Shown in pieces: positions 5,416 through 6,746 of a DNA stretch of 6,746 nt. This DNA comes from Anaerolineaceae bacterium. Its GTDB lineage: Bacteria; Chloroflexota; Anaerolineae; Anaerolineales; Anaerolineaceae. The notes beneath the pieces are model-generated. The model was not told where the DNA came from, searched no databases, and saw only the letters and a list, made by a program, of their open reading frames with translations. The stretch spans positions 1 to 6,746 of the forward strand of contig WOZA01000039.1 in assembly GCA_011620505.1 (NCBI GenBank). Direction: 5' to 3'. The position numbers and the translations under genes were made by a program. Numbering within the stretch: position 1 is the first letter of the stretch; every line of letters begins with the position of its first letter.

Positions 5416-5427
5416 GCCCGAATACCC
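5395..5427 (-). other. Second inverted repeat overlapping the operator and -35 region
   Basis: GGGTTATTCAGGC (5395-5407) pairs with GCCCGAATACCC (5416-5427) with one bulge and one mismatch, around an 8-nt loop that contains the -35. It lies 20 bp beyond the MFS stop codon. No T run follows on the minus strand, so it is not a standard terminator, though it could protect the MFS mRNA end. It shares GGGT (5395-5398) with the neighbouring inverted repeat, so the two hairpins cannot both form fully in one RNA. Confidence 0.45.
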
Positions 5428-5447
5428 TGTGATCCGTTGCGTCAGAT

Positions 5448-6644
5448 TTAAGAGGATTCAGAGAGCGCTCGAGCTCTTCTGCGGTCTAACATCGCAAAAG
5501 CATAAACAGCCAGTAGACCAACCCCCACGCTAACGAACCAGGGCGAGCGGATGCCAAAAGCGTCTGTTAGGATTCCCGCAGCGAAAGGACCAATAGCCAC
5601 CGCAACATGCCAGGTAAGCCCGAATATCCCCAGGTAGCGCCCGCGTTGATCCGCCGGAGCCAGGTTCGCCACGAAAGTTGTTGCAGTCGGAGCGGTGATC
5701 AGTTCTCCAAGCGTCATCACAACCATTGCCAGCCAAAAACCCCAGAACTTGCTGCTCAAACCTACGATCATCATCGAGGCGGCGTAGAATAATGCCCCGA
5801 TTGGCATCACCTGCGTGTCGCGGTAACGTTTGGTGAATTGGGTGATAAATACTTGCAGAAAAACAACCATCAAGGCATTCGTGGTCGGAATCCAGCTATA
5901 GGTGGCTTCGGCCACACCGAAGTTCTGTTTGAGGTAGACCGCTAATAACACCCACATCAAGGAGCCGCAGATTTCCATCAAGGTAAAAGCGCCGACCATG
6001 TTGGTAAAGGTCTTGTTACTGAAAGCCTGGCGGTAGACCCCAATCTGCTCCTTGAGGGTTTCGGGTTTGGCATTTGGATCCCGCACCAGGGTTTCGTGCA
6101 GGAAGAAGAGCGTGATCAATCCGTAGAGTGTCAGGGTAGCCGCCGCGCCAATAAAACCGAGGATGTAATTGCTGGAGAGCACAATCCCGCCGAGGATGGG
6201 TCCGAGTGCCACGCCAATGTTGCGCCCCAGTCGGAAAATACTGTAGCCCTGCACGCGCTCTTCTGGATCAAGCATATCCGCCAGAATGGCATCCGAGCCG
6301 AGTCGGTAGAGCGGGTTGAATAAGCCTGAAGCGATCATCAAGACCGCAAAGTGCCAGTAGGAACTGGCGTAGATGTAGCCAAAATAAGCCAGTGCCGTCC
6401 CAAATAGCCCCACCGCCATGACGCTCTTGCGTCCGAAGCGGTCCACCAGCGAGCCGGCCAGGATCGAGGCGGTCAGCCCGGAAAGCGAGTTGATGCTCAT
6501 CAGGCTGGTGACTGCTGCCATAGGCAGGCTGAGCGTTTCGCTGGCATAGATGGTCAAAAAGGGCCAAACCATGGTGGTGCCGGTGGTCGAGATGATCAGA
6601 CCGAGTAACATTAACCAGAATTGGAGCGGGTATTTTTTGAACAT
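5448..6644 (-). CDS. MFS transporter, DHA1-like efflux type
   Basis: A 398-residue, 12-helix major facilitator superfamily protein of normal length. Helices lie near 9-31, 42-66, 74-93, 97-118, 141-158, 160-183, 214-238, 250-270, 279-296, 299-320, 337-360 and 367-387, with a central cytoplasmic loop at about 184-213. Motif A, GSLVDRFGRK (64-73), lies between helices 2 and 3. A GVALGPILGG stretch (144-153) resembles the antiporter motif C of helix 5. This fits a proton-driven drug or metabolite exporter; the substrate is not predictable. The ATG at 6644 starts just before helix 1, and a stop at 6660-6662 blocks any longer form. It lacks a Shine-Dalgarno: the mRNA before it is pyrimidine-rich (CACCTCCCCCT). 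A short in-frame ORF ends 15 nt upstream. The small LuxR-type gene follows on the same strand after 95 bp. Confidence 0.9.
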   Translation of the reverse strand: MFKKYPLQFWLMLLGLIISTTGTTMVWPFLTIYASETLSLPMAAVTSLMSINSLSGLTASILAGSLVDRFGRKSVMAVGLFGTALAYFGYIYASSYWHFAVLMIASGLFNPLYRLGSDAILADMLDPEERVQGYSIFRLGRNIGVALGPILGGIVLSSNYILGFIGAAATLTLYGLITLFFLHETLVRDPNAKPETLKEQIGVYRQAFSNKTFTNMVGAFTLMEICGSLMWVLLAVYLKQNFGVAEATYSWIPTTNALMVVFLQVFITQFTKRYRDTQVMPIGALFYAASMMIVGLSSKFWGFWLAMVVMTLGELITAPTATTFVANLAPADQRGRYLGIFGLTWHVAVAIGPFAAGILTDAFGIRSPWFVSVGVGLLAVYAFAMLDRRRARALSESS

Positions 6645-6659
6645 AGGGGGAGGTGTCGG

Positions 6660-6734
6660 TTACGGCGCTGAGATGGGGAAGGCTGCCTCGCAGGTGAAAC
6701 CCTGGGGCGCAAAAAGGGGCTCGAAGGTGTTCAT
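6660..6734 (-). other. Possible 24-codon leader ORF upstream of the MFS gene
   Basis: On the minus strand an ATG at 6734 opens a 24-residue reading frame beginning MNTFEPLFAPQG and ending SAP, with TAA at 6662-6660. It is in the same frame as the transporter and stops 15 nt before its ATG. The window ends 12 nt upstream, so its ribosome site and promoter cannot be judged. It could be a leader peptide that couples translation to the transporter, or a chance frame. Confidence 0.25.
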
Positions 6735-6746
6735 ATCAAAATAAAG

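Noticed and set aside
6673..6744. A 23-codon plus-strand ORF downstream of a perfect GGAGGTG (6649-6655)
   Set aside because: The SD-to-ATG distance is 17 nt, too long for normal use, and the peptide is unremarkable. The GGAGGTG is noted only as the complement of the MFS leader.

Overview
The window reads as an ordinary stretch of chromosome of about 50-55% GC, most likely from a Chloroflexota bacterium of the Anaerolineae type. This is an inference. It rests on a lipoprotein with a Pro/Thr/Ala-rich 'PTAT' linker, an MGDG-synthase-like glycosyltransferase with a GFGHRSAA motif, and the mix of small signalling and membrane genes. There is no rRNA, tRNA, transposase, CRISPR array or phage gene to anchor the assignment.

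Layout, left to right. (1) A plus-strand gene (45-884) fuses an N-terminal DUF952 domain to a C-terminal cysteine-dependent protein-tyrosine/dual-specificity phosphatase. It ends in a strong intrinsic terminator (888-919) shared with the convergent gene. (2) Two minus-strand envelope genes follow: a VanZ-family membrane protein (1961-2638) and, downstream, a lipoprotein with a duplicated C-terminal beta domain (931-1860). The lipoprotein has its own candidate ECF-sigma promoter (1921-1950). (3) After a divergent intergenic region, two plus-strand genes occur: a SixA-like histidine phosphatase with an unusual Lys/Asp tail (2828-3430), then, after a 303-bp gap with a good promoter, an MGDG-synthase/MurG-type glycosyltransferase (3734-4900). 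(4) Convergent to these, on the minus strand, are an MFS efflux-type transporter (5448-6644) and a small LuxR-type HTH protein (4924-5352). The HTH gene's promoter is overlaid by a large inverted repeat.

The seven genes do not form one operon. Strand changes and promoters suggest at least five transcription units. Shared themes are envelope biology (lipoprotein, VanZ, glycolipid glycosyltransferase, transporter) and phosphate signalling (a Cys-based phosphatase and a His-based phosphatase), but no kinase or receiver is visible.

I do not see an unmistakable new multi-gene system. The items most worth a second look are the DUF952-phosphatase fusion, the repeat-encoded lysine tail on the SixA-like protein, the inverted-repeat operator before the LuxR-type gene with a second overlapping hairpin, the ECF-like promoter of the lipoprotein, and the transporter start, which lacks a Shine-Dalgarno and is preceded by a short in-frame leader ORF.
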